Part shown: piece by piece, positions 54,182 to 63,685 of the stretch
Layout of the letters: each line of letters opens with the position of its first letter
How positions within the stretch are numbered: the first letter of the stretch is position 1
From: Deltaproteobacteria bacterium
Lineage (GTDB): Bacteria; Desulfobacterota; Desulfobacteria; Desulfobacterales; Desulfobacteraceae
Assembly: GCA_027858995.1 (NCBI GenBank)
Contig: JAQIBP010000088.1
Span: 43,038-107,037, forward strand
DNA length: 64,000 nucleotides
Direction of reading: 5' to 3'
The notes under the pieces: generated by a model
The model's database searches: none
Told to the model about the DNA's origin: nothing
Seen by the model: only the letters and a program-made list of their open reading frames with translations
Translations under genes and position numbers: made by a program

Positions 54182-54778
54182 TTGACAGAACAAAAAGATC
54201 AAAAAAAAGATACCGACCAAAAAGGTTCTCCCGCAAAAAAAAAACCCCCCAAAGGAAAGTCTAAGAAAAAGGATAAGGCGAACACTAAAGAGATAACTCA
54301 ATTAAAAGAGCAGATTGCATCTGAAAAAGACCGTGTTCTAAGACTTTCAGCTGAATTTGACAACTACCAGAAAAGAAAACAGAGGGAGTTGGATGAATTT
54401 AAAAAATTTGCCAATGAAATAATTTTTAAACAGCTTTTAACGGTTGTTGACAACCTTGAAAGGGCTATATCCTCTTCACAAGAAAACTCTGATAAAAAAA
54501 CATTGATAGAAGGTGTTGAACTTACATACAAGGAAATTATCAAACTTTTTGAGACATTTAATGTAAAACCGGTAGAAGCTGAAAATAAAACATTTGATCC
54601 CAATTTTCACCAGGCCGTTACCCAGGAAGAGACCGATAAGATACCTGATAATACTGTCACAAAAGTGCTTCAAAAAGGTTATCTCCTCCATGACAGATTG
54701 ATAAGACCTGCCATGGTTATAGTATCAAAAAAGAGACAAAAAAATAAAACTGATAAAAAAGAAAACAAAAAAAATTAA
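54182..54778 (+). CDS. grpE: GrpE nucleotide exchange factor
   Basis: A 198-residue co-chaperone that releases ADP from DnaK: a Lys-rich N-terminal extension (1-40), a long coiled coil (about 40-100) with [13 protein letters not shown], and a C-terminal beta domain with FDPNFHQAV and [20 protein letters not shown] (20 residues). The start is TTG 54182 behind AGGA. dnaK follows 20 bp later. No hrcA and no CIRCE element is seen upstream. Confidence 0.95.
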   Translation: MTEQKDQKKDTDQKGSPAKKKPPKGKSKKKDKANTKEITQLKEQIASEKDRVLRLSAEFDNYQKRKQRELDEFKKFANEIIFKQLLTVVDNLERAISSSQENSDKKTLIEGVELTYKEIIKLFETFNVKPVEAENKTFDPNFHQAVTQEETDKIPDNTVTKVLQKGYLLHDRLIRPAMVIVSKKRQKNKTDKKENKKN

Positions 54779-54798
54779 AAACAGCTTGGAGGATAATT

Positions 54799-56736
54799 AT
54801 GGCTAAAATTATTGGAATAGATCTTGGAACAACTAATTCATGTGTAGCAGTTATGGAAAGAGGTGGTGAAGCAAAAATCATCACAAATGCAGACGGTGGA
54901 AGAACTACACCATCCATTGTTGCAGTATCTGAAAACGGAGAGCGAACTGTGGGACAGACTGCAAAAAGGCAGGCTGTTACTAACCCTGAGAACACCGTAT
55001 TTGCTGTAAAAAGACTGATCGGACGAAAATTTAAATCAAAAGAAGTGCAGAATGACATCCCAATTCTTCCTTATAAAATTGAGGCTGCTTCCAATGGCGA
55101 CACTCGAATCAATCTAAGGGGAAAACAGCACAGCCCTGCTGAAATCTCTTCTTTTATACTGGCAAATATTAAAAAAACAGCTGAAGATTATCTTGGAGAA
55201 GAAGTCAAAGAGGCGGTTATTACTGTACCAGCTTATTTTAATGACAGTCAGAGACAGGCAACAAAAGATGCCGGTAAAATTGCCGGTCTTGAAGTAAAAA
55301 GGATTATCAATGAACCAACAGCTGCATCCCTTGCATATGGTCTGGATAAAAAAGGCGAAGAGAAAATAGCTGTATTTGATCTTGGCGGCGGAACATTTGA
55401 TGTTTCAGTTCTTGAAATTGGTGATGGTGTTTTTGAAGTTAAATCAACATCAGGTGATACCCATCTTGGCGGTGAAGATTTTGATTTAAGAATTATTGAT
55501 TATATCGCCACTGAGTTTAAAAAAGATCAGGGGATTGATGTCAAGAGTGACAAAATGGCTCTCCAGCGTCTTAAGGAAGCTGCTGAAAAAGCTAAAATGG
55601 AGCTTTCATCATCCACAGAGACCAGTATTAATCTGCCCTTTATCACTGCAGATGCCTCAGGACCAAAGCATCTTGATGTTAAATTGACCCGTGCTAAATT
55701 GGAATCTCTTGTGGCAGACCTTCTTGATAATCTTGAAAAACCATGCAAAAAAGCTTTAAAAGAGGCAAATCTTGGAGCCGGTGGTGTGGATGAAGTAGTA
55801 CTTGTTGGAGGTATGACCCGTATGCCTGCAGTCCAGGCACGTGTTGAAAAAATATTTGGAAAGAAACCTCATAAAGGTGTAAACCCGGATGAAGTTGTTG
55901 CCATGGGTGCTGCAGTGCAGGCTGGTGTTCTTCAGGGTGATGTAAATGATGTTCTCCTGCTGGATGTTACACCTCTATCCCTTGGTATTGAAACCCTTGG
56001 CGGTGTTATGACCAAACTCATTGAAAAAAATACTACAATTCCAACCAATAAAAGCCAGGTGTTTTCAACTGCTGCTGACAATCAGCCTGCTGTTTCAATT
56101 CATGTACTCCAGGGTGAAAGAGAGATGTCAGCCGACAATAAAACTCTTGGTCAGTTTGAGCTGGCAGATATTCCACCTGCACCAAGAGGAGTGCCTCAAA
56201 TTGAAGTATCCTTTGATATTGATGCAAACGGCATTGTGCATGTGGCTGCAAAAGACAAGGCAACCGGCAAGGAACAGTCTATCCAGATTACAGCAGCCAG
56301 CGGCCTTTCTGAAGATGAAATCAATAACATGGTTAAAGATGCTGAAATGCATGCTGATGAAGACAAAAAGAAAAGAGAACTCATTGATACCCGGAATAGT
56401 GCAGAAGCCCTTATTGATCAGACCGAGAAAACCTTGAAAGAGCATGGAGACAAGGTTGATGAAGAGACAAAAAAGGGTATTGAATCTGCTGTGGAAGCTT
56501 TGAAACAATCCAAAGATTCAAATAATTTGGATGATATTAAACAAAAGGTCGAGGCTCTGTCCCAGGCATCCCATAAGCTTGCCGAGGTTATGTACCAGAA
56601 GGCATCACAGGATGGACAGGGAGATGCCGGAGCTCAAGGGACAGATGCTGAAGGCGGCAGTGCTTCTGATGCAGGTGCTAAGGAAGATGATGATGTCGTA
56701 GATGCTGATTTTGAAGAAGTTAAAAAAAAGAAGTAA
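54799..56736 (+). CDS. dnaK: Chaperone DnaK (Hsp70)
   Basis: A 645-residue Hsp70: ATPase domain starting [20 protein letters not shown] with GGGTFDVS and [10 protein letters not shown], linker [15 protein letters not shown], substrate-binding domain, and helical lid ending in an acidic tail ([12 protein letters not shown]). It refolds proteins with DnaJ and GrpE; dnaJ is not in the window. A GGAGG site precedes the ATG and a strong terminator follows. Confidence 0.98.
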   Translation: MAKIIGIDLGTTNSCVAVMERGGEAKIITNADGGRTTPSIVAVSENGERTVGQTAKRQAVTNPENTVFAVKRLIGRKFKSKEVQNDIPILPYKIEAASNGDTRINLRGKQHSPAEISSFILANIKKTAEDYLGEEVKEAVITVPAYFNDSQRQATKDAGKIAGLEVKRIINEPTAASLAYGLDKKGEEKIAVFDLGGGTFDVSVLEIGDGVFEVKSTSGDTHLGGEDFDLRIIDYIATEFKKDQGIDVKSDKMALQRLKEAAEKAKMELSSSTETSINLPFITADASGPKHLDVKLTRAKLESLVADLLDNLEKPCKKALKEANLGAGGVDEVVLVGGMTRMPAVQARVEKIFGKKPHKGVNPDEVVAMGAAVQAGVLQGDVNDVLLLDVTPLSLGIETLGGVMTKLIEKNTTIPTNKSQVFSTAADNQPAVSIHVLQGEREMSADNKTLGQFELADIPPAPRGVPQIEVSFDIDANGIVHVAAKDKATGKEQSIQITAASGLSEDEINNMVKDAEMHADEDKKKRELIDTRNSAEALIDQTEKTLKEHGDKVDEETKKGIESAVEALKQSKDSNNLDDIKQKVEALSQASHKLAEVMYQKASQDGQGDAGAQGTDAEGGSASDAGAKEDDDVVDADFEEVKKKK

Positions 56737-56772
56737 TAAATAGTGCTTGACTGAAAACCTGTTGAATTTAAT

Positions 56773-56809
56773 CCTGCTGTGTTTTATATAGTACACAGCA
56801 GGATTTTTT
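56773..56809 (+). terminator. Terminator of grpE-dnaK
   Basis: CCTGCTGTGT and ACACAGCAGG form a perfect 10-bp stem with a 10-nt loop and are followed by ATTTTTTAT. Confidence 0.9.
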
Positions 56810-56814
56810 ATATG

Positions 56815-56938
56815 GTATTTGGATGCAAACTCACCCATCTGTGTCGTTGCTTCAAAATTTTGCAATCCTCATGTACATAAGTACACTCCGGTTGCAAAAC
56901 CTTTTGCGCCTAACATATGGGCAAGTTTGCATCCAAAT
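56815..56938. repeat. About 120-nt imperfect palindromic repeat element
   Basis: Outer arms ATTTGGATGCAAACT and AGTTTGCATCCAAAT are perfect complements. Inward follow CACCCAT against ATGGGC, GTTGC against GCAAAA-type segments, and a GTAC-ATAA-GTAC centre. The whole is a single long hairpin with no gene. I recall similar long palindromes of GGATGCAAA-CCCAT type between genes in deltaproteobacteria, which suggests a MITE- or REP-like family; only this copy is in the window. Confidence 0.7.
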
Positions 56939-56997
56939 AATTTTTTTAACCATAGAGAATGTTTGCGTTATGAAACGTTAACAATGAGAACATTTTA

Positions 56998-58593
56998 ATG
57001 ATTATTACACAGGTTTTAGCCCAAAACGCTGAAAAATATAAAAATGAAACTGCACTTGTTGAGCTGGCTCCATCTTTAGATCAGCGCAGAACCCTGACCT
57101 GGAAAGAGTTTTACAATGTTTCCAACCGGTTTGGTAATGCTCTTTGTCAACAAGGAATTCAAAAAGGGGATAAAATTGTTCAATTAATGACCAATTGTCT
57201 TGAATGGCTCCCCATCTACTTTGGAATCCTATCAACCGGTGCCTGGGCTGTACCTCTCAATTTCAGGTTTGAAGCTGACAAAATACTTCTTTGTACCGAT
57301 ACAGCTGAGGCCAGTGTTTTTATCTTTGGTGAAGAGTTCATTGAAAAAATTGACCAGATAAAAAATAAACTTGATAAACATATCAGGCTCTGGATCTTTA
57401 CAGGCCCCAAAGCTCAGTGCCCTGATTTTGCAATTCAGTATGAAACATTTATTAATGAGCAGCCAGCCAATCCCATTCATAATGTTGATATTGATAAAGA
57501 AGATGATGCTGCCCTTTATTTTACAAGTGGTACAACCGGAACCCCGAAAGCTGTGCTTTTAACCCACAAGAATCTTGAACATGCCTGCCAGGTGGAACAG
57601 GCCCATCATGGCCAGACCCATGAAGATATCTTTCTTTGTATCCCGCCTTTGTATCATACAGGTGCCAAAATGCACTGGATGGGCAGCCTCCTTGTGGGAG
57701 GTAAAGCTATTCTTCTTAAGGGTGTAAAACCCCAGTGGATAATTGATGCTGTTTCCCAGGAACATTGTACCATTGTCTGGCTTCTGGTTCCATGGGCACA
57801 TGATATTCTCATAGCAATAGAGAACAAGGAGATTGATCTTTCAAAATATAATCTCTCACAATGGAGACTGATGCATGCCGGTGCCCAGCCAGTCCCGCCA
57901 AGTCTGGTGGAAACATGGCAGAAATATTTTCCAGGACAGGATTATGACACCAACTATGGCCTTACTGAATCAACAGGTCCCGGATGTATTCATCTTGGGC
58001 TTGAGAATGTTGATAAAACAGGCCCGGGTCCCATTGGTCTGCCAGGATCTGGCTGGGAAGCAAAAATTGTGGATAAGCAGGATGAACTGCTTTTTGGTAA
58101 TGAGTCAGGTGAACTCATTATCCGGGGTCCAGGAGTCATGAAGGAGTATTATAAAAACCCTGAAGCAACTGCCAAAACAATAAAAAACGGATGGCTTTAC
58201 ACAGGTGATATTGCCAGATATGATATAAACGGCTTTATATGGCTCGTGGACAGGAAAAAAGATATGATTATCTATGGTGGAGAAAATATCTTCCCCAATG
58301 AAATTGAAAATTTTTTCCAGAATAACAGTAAAATCAAAGATATCGCTGTTATTGGTATTCCAGATGACAGACTTGGAGAAATCCCTGCCGGCATAATAAG
58401 TGTAAAACCAAATTGCATTTTATGCGAAAGTGATATAATTGAATTTCAACAAGATCTGCCCCGGTATAAACAACTAAAAAAAATCTTTTTTGGTGATGTT
58501 CCGAGAAACCCCACCGGTAAAATAGAGAAACCCAAACTTCGAAGAATCTATGCCAGAGACAAACGTAAAGATCTTAAAAAACTTCTTCGATAA
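56998..58593 (+). CDS. AMP-dependent acyl-CoA ligase/synthetase
   Basis: A 531-residue ANL-superfamily enzyme. It has the P-loop YFTSGTTGTPKAV (about 173-185), a YGLTEST motif (about 320), the hinge-region YTGDIARYDINGFIWLVDRKKD (about 400-421, quoted as a stretch of motif A8) and the C-terminal catalytic Lys in NPTGKIEK. It activates a carboxylic acid as acyl-AMP and then forms acyl-CoA. Chain-length or aromatic preference cannot be told. It stands alone downstream of the palindromic repeat. Confidence 0.88.
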   Translation: MIITQVLAQNAEKYKNETALVELAPSLDQRRTLTWKEFYNVSNRFGNALCQQGIQKGDKIVQLMTNCLEWLPIYFGILSTGAWAVPLNFRFEADKILLCTDTAEASVFIFGEEFIEKIDQIKNKLDKHIRLWIFTGPKAQCPDFAIQYETFINEQPANPIHNVDIDKEDDAALYFTSGTTGTPKAVLLTHKNLEHACQVEQAHHGQTHEDIFLCIPPLYHTGAKMHWMGSLLVGGKAILLKGVKPQWIIDAVSQEHCTIVWLLVPWAHDILIAIENKEIDLSKYNLSQWRLMHAGAQPVPPSLVETWQKYFPGQDYDTNYGLTESTGPGCIHLGLENVDKTGPGPIGLPGSGWEAKIVDKQDELLFGNESGELIIRGPGVMKEYYKNPEATAKTIKNGWLYTGDIARYDINGFIWLVDRKKDMIIYGGENIFPNEIENFFQNNSKIKDIAVIGIPDDRLGEIPAGIISVKPNCILCESDIIEFQQDLPRYKQLKKIFFGDVPRNPTGKIEKPKLRRIYARDKRKDLKKLLR

Positions 58594-58679
58594 CTGCTGC
58601 AAGTGGTTTTCAACGATTATTGCCACAATAGCAGTTAATTTAAGTTCTTTTATATAATTTTTTCCATAAAGGAGATAAA

Positions 58680-59348
58680 TTGAAAATAGTATTCCATAAA
58701 AACTTTCCTGTAAAATTATCTGTCTTTCTTGCTTTTCTATGCTTTTTTGCAGCAAACCCCGCATTTTGTAATACTATTATTAAAGAAGATATTTTAAATG
58801 CTCTTGAACAAAAATATTCAGACAAAAGCTTTAAAGCAGACTTTACTCAGGTTTCAAAACTTGCAGCACTTGATATAACGGAAAAAGCATCCGGCACAGC
58901 ATTGTTCAGCCACCCCGGCAAAATGAGATGGAAATATTTAACACCCCAGCTTCATGAAATTATTACCAATGGCGCATCTTTATGGATATATCGACCGGAA
59001 GAAAAACAGGTCATGCATGGGGATGCATCCCAATTTTTTCAATCAGGCGCAGGTGGTGCTTTTTTGTCTGATATCTCCCTTATCAGAAAAAACTTTACCA
59101 TCACTGTGAAAGAAGTTACAGCCAATTATGTTGAGATTGTTCTCATTGCAAAGAGAGAAACTAAGGATATCTCTTCAATTATTATACGGATATCACAAAA
59201 AAACAGTGCAATTGAACGGGTTGTTACATATAATCCATATGATGATACAACACTGTTTCAATTCAGCAATATCCAATTTAAAAATATTGATCCTGAAATA
59301 TTTGAGTTTCAAATACCCGGCGGAGTGGATATTATAGAGATGGACTGA
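58680..59348 (+). CDS. lolA: Outer-membrane lipoprotein carrier LolA
   Basis: A 222-residue periplasmic protein: signal peptide (1-25), then the LolA fold with FKADFTQVSKL, SGTALFSHPGKMRWKY and WIYRPEEKQVM stretches. It shuttles lipoproteins from LolCDE to the outer membrane. The start is TTG 58680 behind AAGGAG. The stop codon abuts the nadA remnant with no spacer, suggesting a deletion reached exactly to its end. Confidence 0.9.
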   Translation: MKIVFHKNFPVKLSVFLAFLCFFAANPAFCNTIIKEDILNALEQKYSDKSFKADFTQVSKLAALDITEKASGTALFSHPGKMRWKYLTPQLHEIITNGASLWIYRPEEKQVMHGDASQFFQSGAGGAFLSDISLIRKNFTITVKEVTANYVEIVLIAKRETKDISSIIIRISQKNSAIERVVTYNPYDDTTLFQFSNIQFKNIDPEIFEFQIPGGVDIIEMD

Positions 59349-59692
59349 CAGCCACGGCTGCCTGCTTTATAGCTCACCCGGAGTGTCCTCCTGAAGTGCT
59401 TGAGATTGCTGACAGCATCCAGTCAACTTCAGGCATGATAAGTTTTGCAGGACAATCTGATCATGACTCTTTTATTATCGGGACAGAGACAGGGCTGCTC
59501 TACCCACTCTCAAAGGCATATCCTGCTAAAAAATTATATCCTGCTTCAAAAAAAATGTATTGCACAACCATGAAAACAATTAGTCTTGAGAATCTATCCT
59601 CATCTCTTGAAAATATGACAGGAGAGATAAAGGTTCCTGAAGATATCAGAAAAAAAGCACTGGGTGCTGTTCAAAGAATGATTGATTTATAG
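59349..59692 (+). pseudogene. nadA: 5'-deleted quinolinate synthase
   Basis: From the base after the lolA stop, one frame reads ATAACFIAHPECPPEVLEIA and continues through STSGMISFAG, FIIGTETGLLYPL, LYPASKKMYCTTMKTISLE and ENM-GEIKVPEDIRKKAL to TAG. This is the C-terminal third of NadA, including two of the three Fe-S cysteines (HPEC and YCTTMK). The remaining two thirds are missing and no ribosome site exists. ATG 59396 opens the frame only by chance. The protein cannot make quinolinate. Confidence 0.85.
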
Positions 59693-60430
59693 GGAATCAA
59701 ACACCTCATCTGGAATGTCTGCATTGGAATAAAATTGTTGCACATCATCGCTGTCATCTAAGGCTTCCATGAATTTTATCATCTGTTCGGCTTCCTTGCC
59801 ATCCAATTTGGTCATATTCTGGGGTATCATGGTAATTTCTGATAACTCATATTTGATCTCTGCTGCATCAATTGCATCTTTTACTGCATCATACTCTCCA
59901 GGCTCGGTAATAATATCAAAGGAGTCTGTCTCCTCTATAATATCTTCTGCTCCCGCATCCAAAGCCAGGTCCATTAGTGTCTCTTCATCTGCATGCTCTT
60001 TAGAGACTGAAATAAGCCCTTTTTTATCAAACATCCAGGCAACACACCCGTCTGTTCCAACATTACCGCCAGACTTACCAAAAATATTGCGCACTTCTGC
60101 AATGGTTCTGTTTCTATTATCTGTCAGGCACTCCACCAGCACTGCAACGCCACCGGGACCATATCCTTCATATATAATTTCCTCGTAATTAACGCCTTCT
60201 AACTCACCGGTTCCCTTTTTAACAGCTCTTTCAGAAGTATCCTTGGGCATATTCTGAGAATTGGCTGCATTCATCGCATGGCGTAGCCTTGGATTGGCAT
60301 CAGGGTCACCTCCGCCCATCCTTGCAGCAACAGTGATCTCTTTTATCAATTTAGTAAAAATCTTACCCCGTTTTTTGTCAGCAGCTCCCTTTTTATGCTT
60401 TATTGTTGACCATTTGCTATGTCCCGACAT
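59687..60430 (-). CDS. yebC: YebC/PmpR family protein
   Basis: A 247-residue YebC: the [20 protein letters not shown] start and [20 protein letters not shown] (20 residues) are diagnostic. Recent work ties the family to translation of difficult sequences, while older work calls it a transcription regulator. It overlaps the end of rlmE by 14 bp and reaches 6 bp into the convergent nadA remnant. Confidence 0.95.
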   Translation of the reverse strand: MSGHSKWSTIKHKKGAADKKRGKIFTKLIKEITVAARMGGGDPDANPRLRHAMNAANSQNMPKDTSERAVKKGTGELEGVNYEEIIYEGYGPGGVAVLVECLTDNRNRTIAEVRNIFGKSGGNVGTDGCVAWMFDKKGLISVSKEHADEETLMDLALDAGAEDIIEETDSFDIITEPGEYDAVKDAIDAAEIKYELSEITMIPQNMTKLDGKEAEQMIKFMEALDDSDDVQQFYSNADIPDEVFDSL

Positions 60431-61046
60431 TTGATATCTCCTTTCTGCCCTTTGCTATGATATATATTTCTTTACTCTGTTTTCTGCAGCTTTTCGGTTT
60501 AAAAATTTTGCAATTTTTAAATTTTGATTTAACATTTTTCTGAAAACTATTAAAGTCATTACCTTGAAATATCTTGCATACAAAATTCCCATCTGCAGTC
60601 AAAAAATAATCTGCAACCTTTAATGCCATCCTGCATAGTTCAAAAGATCTTAATGCATCCACATCCTTTCTTCCGGTTGTGGCAGGAGCCATATCACTCA
60701 ATACCACATTGAATTTTTTAATTTCATCCAGAAAAGACCTGTTATTCAGATTTAATATATCATCTTGAATTACAGATACATTCTGGGGCAGATTTATATC
60801 AATCTGCTTTAAATCAATACCAAATACATGGCCATTATGTTGGACATGTTTTGCAGCATACAGCAGCCATGAACCAGGTGCACACCCAAGATCAATCACC
60901 TGGTCATTTTTTTTTATCACTTTGAATTTTTTTTGTATCTCTTCAAGTTTATACACAGATCGGGCAGGATAATTTTCCGATTTTGCCCTTCTTGTCAGAT
61001 GATCTTCCCACTGGTTTTTATTTCCTTTTTTTTTTTGCTTTTTCAT
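60417..61046 (-). CDS. rlmE: 23S rRNA 2'-O-methyltransferase RlmE (FtsJ)
   Basis: A 209-residue SAM-dependent methyltransferase with [14 protein letters not shown] (motif I), [15 protein letters not shown] (motif IV with the catalytic Asp) and FVCKIFQG (catalytic Lys). It methylates U2552 in the ribosomal A-loop. ATG 61046 has TGGAG 5 nt upstream and lies 13 bp after radA; the longer frame from 61082 is not supported. Confidence 0.92.
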   Translation of the reverse strand: MKKQKKKGNKNQWEDHLTRRAKSENYPARSVYKLEEIQKKFKVIKKNDQVIDLGCAPGSWLLYAAKHVQHNGHVFGIDLKQIDINLPQNVSVIQDDILNLNNRSFLDEIKKFNVVLSDMAPATTGRKDVDALRSFELCRMALKVADYFLTADGNFVCKIFQGNDFNSFQKNVKSKFKNCKIFKPKSCRKQSKEIYIIAKGRKEISNVGT

Positions 61047-61059
61047 TTTTCTCCAGACA

Positions 61060-62418
61060 TTAAAACAAAACCTCCACAACACTTTTAAGAAAACTTACAC
61101 TCTCAATGGTCATGTTTTTGATCCTGGAGAGCTGCTTAATATTATTGTAAGGGACAAGACATTTTGTAAATCCCATCTTCGCAGCCTCTTTAATCCTTGC
61201 CTGGGCATGCCCCACAGCCCTTATTTCACCTGTAAGTCCTATCTCTCCTATCAATGTTGTCTGTTTATCCACTGGTTTATCTAAAAAACTTGAAGCCAGT
61301 GCTGCAGCAATGGCAAGGTCGGCTGAAGGCTCTACAATTTTTACCCCGCCTGTTACATTCATAAAAATATCAAGGTTGGAAAGATTCATTCCAAGTCTTT
61401 TCTCCATAACTGCAACAATCAGTGCAACCCTGTGGTTGTCAAGACCGAGAACTGTCCGCCGCGGTGTACCAAAACTTGAACTTGATACAAGACCCTGGAT
61501 TTCAACAAGAATAGGTCTGGTACCTTCCATGCAGGAAGTTACCACTGATCCGGGAGCAATGGTTGAGCGTTCAGAGAGGAAAACAGCCGAAGGGTTTGGA
61601 ATCTGGGTCAATCCCTTTTCATTCATTTCAAAAACGCCAATTTCATTAGTTGAACCAAATCTGTTCTTCACAGCCCTTAAAATCCGGAAGACATGGCTTT
61701 TATCACCTTCAAAATATAGGACTGTATCCACCATATGTTCCATAATTCTCGGACCTGCAATAGCACCTCCCTTGGTAACATGGCCAACAAGAAAAATTGG
61801 GATGCCTGTTGACTTGGCAAGCTTCATAAAATGCATGGAAGCTTCCCTTATCTGGGTTACACTGCCTGGAGTCGAAGATACATCAGGATGAAATACAGTC
61901 TGGATAGAATCAATTACCAAAGCATCATATTTTGATAATTCCACCATTGCAAGAATGGAATCAAGATCAGTTTCAGAGACAACAAACATGGCAGACCCAT
62001 GGGAATTAAGCCTTTTTCCCCTCATGGAAATCTGCCGCACTGACTCTTCTCCGGAAACATAGAGACACTTTTTCCCTGAATCTGACAGTTTTGATAATAC
62101 CTGGAGCATCAAGGTGGATTTTCCAATTCCAGGATCACCGCCAATGAGAACCAGAGAACCTTCAACAAGGCCTCCTCCAAGTACCCGGTCAAATTCTGCC
62201 ACGCCCGTTTTGATTCTATCTGTCTCTTTAACTTTTACAGAATCAATGAGAACAGGTTCAGGCAGAAAAGAGGATTTTTTCTTTTTTAAAACACCTGGAA
62301 AACTGCGCTCCTCAGCCAGTGTGTCCCAGCCGTCGCATTCCGGGCACTGCCCCATCCATTTTGGAGCCTGGGCTCCACAAGACTGGCATCTGAATATAAA
62401 TTTATCTTTTTTTGTCAA
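61060..62418 (-). CDS. radA: DNA repair protein RadA
   Basis: A 452-residue RecA-like branch-migration ATPase: zinc finger CQSCG and CPEC (residues 10-30), Walker A GGDPGIGKST (about 94-103), the RadA-specific KNRFGSTNE motif (about 250), and a C-terminal Lon-protease-like domain. It processes recombination intermediates. The start appears to be TTG 62418. First gene of a radA-rlmE-yebC run. Confidence 0.95.
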   Translation of the reverse strand: MTKKDKFIFRCQSCGAQAPKWMGQCPECDGWDTLAEERSFPGVLKKKKSSFLPEPVLIDSVKVKETDRIKTGVAEFDRVLGGGLVEGSLVLIGGDPGIGKSTLMLQVLSKLSDSGKKCLYVSGEESVRQISMRGKRLNSHGSAMFVVSETDLDSILAMVELSKYDALVIDSIQTVFHPDVSSTPGSVTQIREASMHFMKLAKSTGIPIFLVGHVTKGGAIAGPRIMEHMVDTVLYFEGDKSHVFRILRAVKNRFGSTNEIGVFEMNEKGLTQIPNPSAVFLSERSTIAPGSVVTSCMEGTRPILVEIQGLVSSSSFGTPRRTVLGLDNHRVALIVAVMEKRLGMNLSNLDIFMNVTGGVKIVEPSADLAIAAALASSFLDKPVDKQTTLIGEIGLTGEIRAVGHAQARIKEAAKMGFTKCLVPYNNIKQLSRIKNMTIESVSFLKSVVEVLF

Positions 62419-62489
62419 TTTTGCTCAAATCCTGTTTTCTCTTATTCATTTAAGATGTGAAACTATACCAGCTTATCCAGACCATGGCA

Positions 62490-62545
62490 AGATTCAGATA
62501 GACAGATTCAGATAGACAGATTCAGATAGCCAGATTCAGACAGCC
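62490..62545. repeat. 14-bp tandem repeat, four units
   Basis: agattcagatagac occurs twice exactly, then twice with one and two changes (agattcagatagcc, agattcagacagcc). It lies upstream of radA in non-coding DNA; copy number may vary between strains. Confidence 0.85.
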
Positions 62546-62698
62546 AGCTGCCAGATATTTAGATATCAAATATCGATATTTTAAAAAAAATTGCATGATC
62601 CATTAATCCATAAAAATATTGCATGATTGATAGTTGCGCCTTTTCTCATCAGGTGGGCTGTCCCCCTCCCTATCTGAGATCTTAATCTGCTGCTGCTA
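62546..62698. other. Spacer between radA and the brxL remnant
   Basis: AT-rich sequence with two ATTGCATGAT strings (about 62590 and 62619) and a GC-richer tail near 62640-62690. No gene, and no clear terminator for brxL. Confidence 0.35.
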
Positions 62699-63685
62699 TC
62701 AGTCATCAACTTTCAAATATGTAATCTCAAAGGCCTTGCATGACCGATATTGTTGAAGGCGGTTACTGAGAGAGAAAGAGCCATTCATTTCATAGTGCTG
62801 GAAGATATCCAGACCTCGGTCTAAAAGAATTTTCCATCCGTGGTCAGTTACAATATGACGTGCATGCAGTGTCTGGATCTGGTCAAATTCCCATGTAAAT
62901 TGAACACCTGCAATAGCACAATTTTCCTGTATCTTCATAAAAAATTCTATCTGTTGGGGCCCTTTGAATTCATCTTCTACTGTTATCAGATGGACTTTAA
63001 CTTCATCATCTTTAGGTTTGAATTTAGCTATTGTTTCGAGGAACTCCATGAGATTTCTAATCTGATAGAAAATTCGGATATATGAATCAGTCACTGTTAT
63101 TTTTTTTGTATCCTTGAAATATGGACAGAACAACTTGTCAAATGTTAATCCACGCTGATTTTCTTTTACAATCACCTGTCTTTCTTTGAGTTCAAGCTGT
63201 TTTTCGATAACATCATCTGAGGTTTGAGGCTGATCTGATCCTTGTTCATCCTTGGCCGTATCGGATTCTTCACCTGAAGAGGAACTAAAGTACTGGGGAT
63301 ATTCCTCTTCTTCAAGATTCTTCACATGAATGATTTTTTTACCATCATTTTGTCTGTATGCGAATCTTACTGCAGCATATGTTGAATCAATTTTCATTAA
63401 TTGATCTTTGACCCTTTTCCTGCCTTCAATGGCAAATTGCAGGACTTCTTCTATCTCTTTTTCTGTTGCTTCTTTGTGAGGGAATAAAATTTTCATCAGG
63501 CCGGAAAACGTCTTATTAATTCCATCTTTATCCCTGGTTGAAATATCGCTCACCAAATTAAAATGTTGAGCATATTGGTCTGAATAATCATGGTTCCTGA
63601 GTGATCTTAAAATTTCAGCAAGGTAGTCCACAACAAAGCCATATCCATTGGAAAACATTTCTCCACGAATAATGTCTACTTCCCA
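62699..63685 (-). pseudogene. brxL: BREX protein BrxL, 5' end lost at an IS junction
   Basis: About 329 codons of the C-terminal part of BrxL, the Lon-like AAA+ protein of BREX phage defence. The reading frame continues upstream of ATG 63658 as CWEVDIIRGE, which family members share (GWEVxxIRxEMFxNxYGFVVDYLAE), so that ATG is internal. After the Lon-like part comes an acidic linker (about 135-155 from the ATG), then a C-terminal MIT_C-like region with KITVTDSYIR, HLITVEDEF and HARHIVTDHGWKILLDRGLD. The ATPase and N-terminus are missing. Homology stops near 63686, where istB begins on the other strand. Confidence 0.8.

Noticed and set aside
59396-59692. 98-codon frame as a complete small protein
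   Set aside because: The NadA match continues upstream of its ATG to the lolA stop, so this is a gene remnant and the ATG is internal.
62699-63658. 319-residue protein starting at ATG 63658
   Set aside because: BrxL homology continues upstream of this ATG, so it is an internal Met of a truncated gene.
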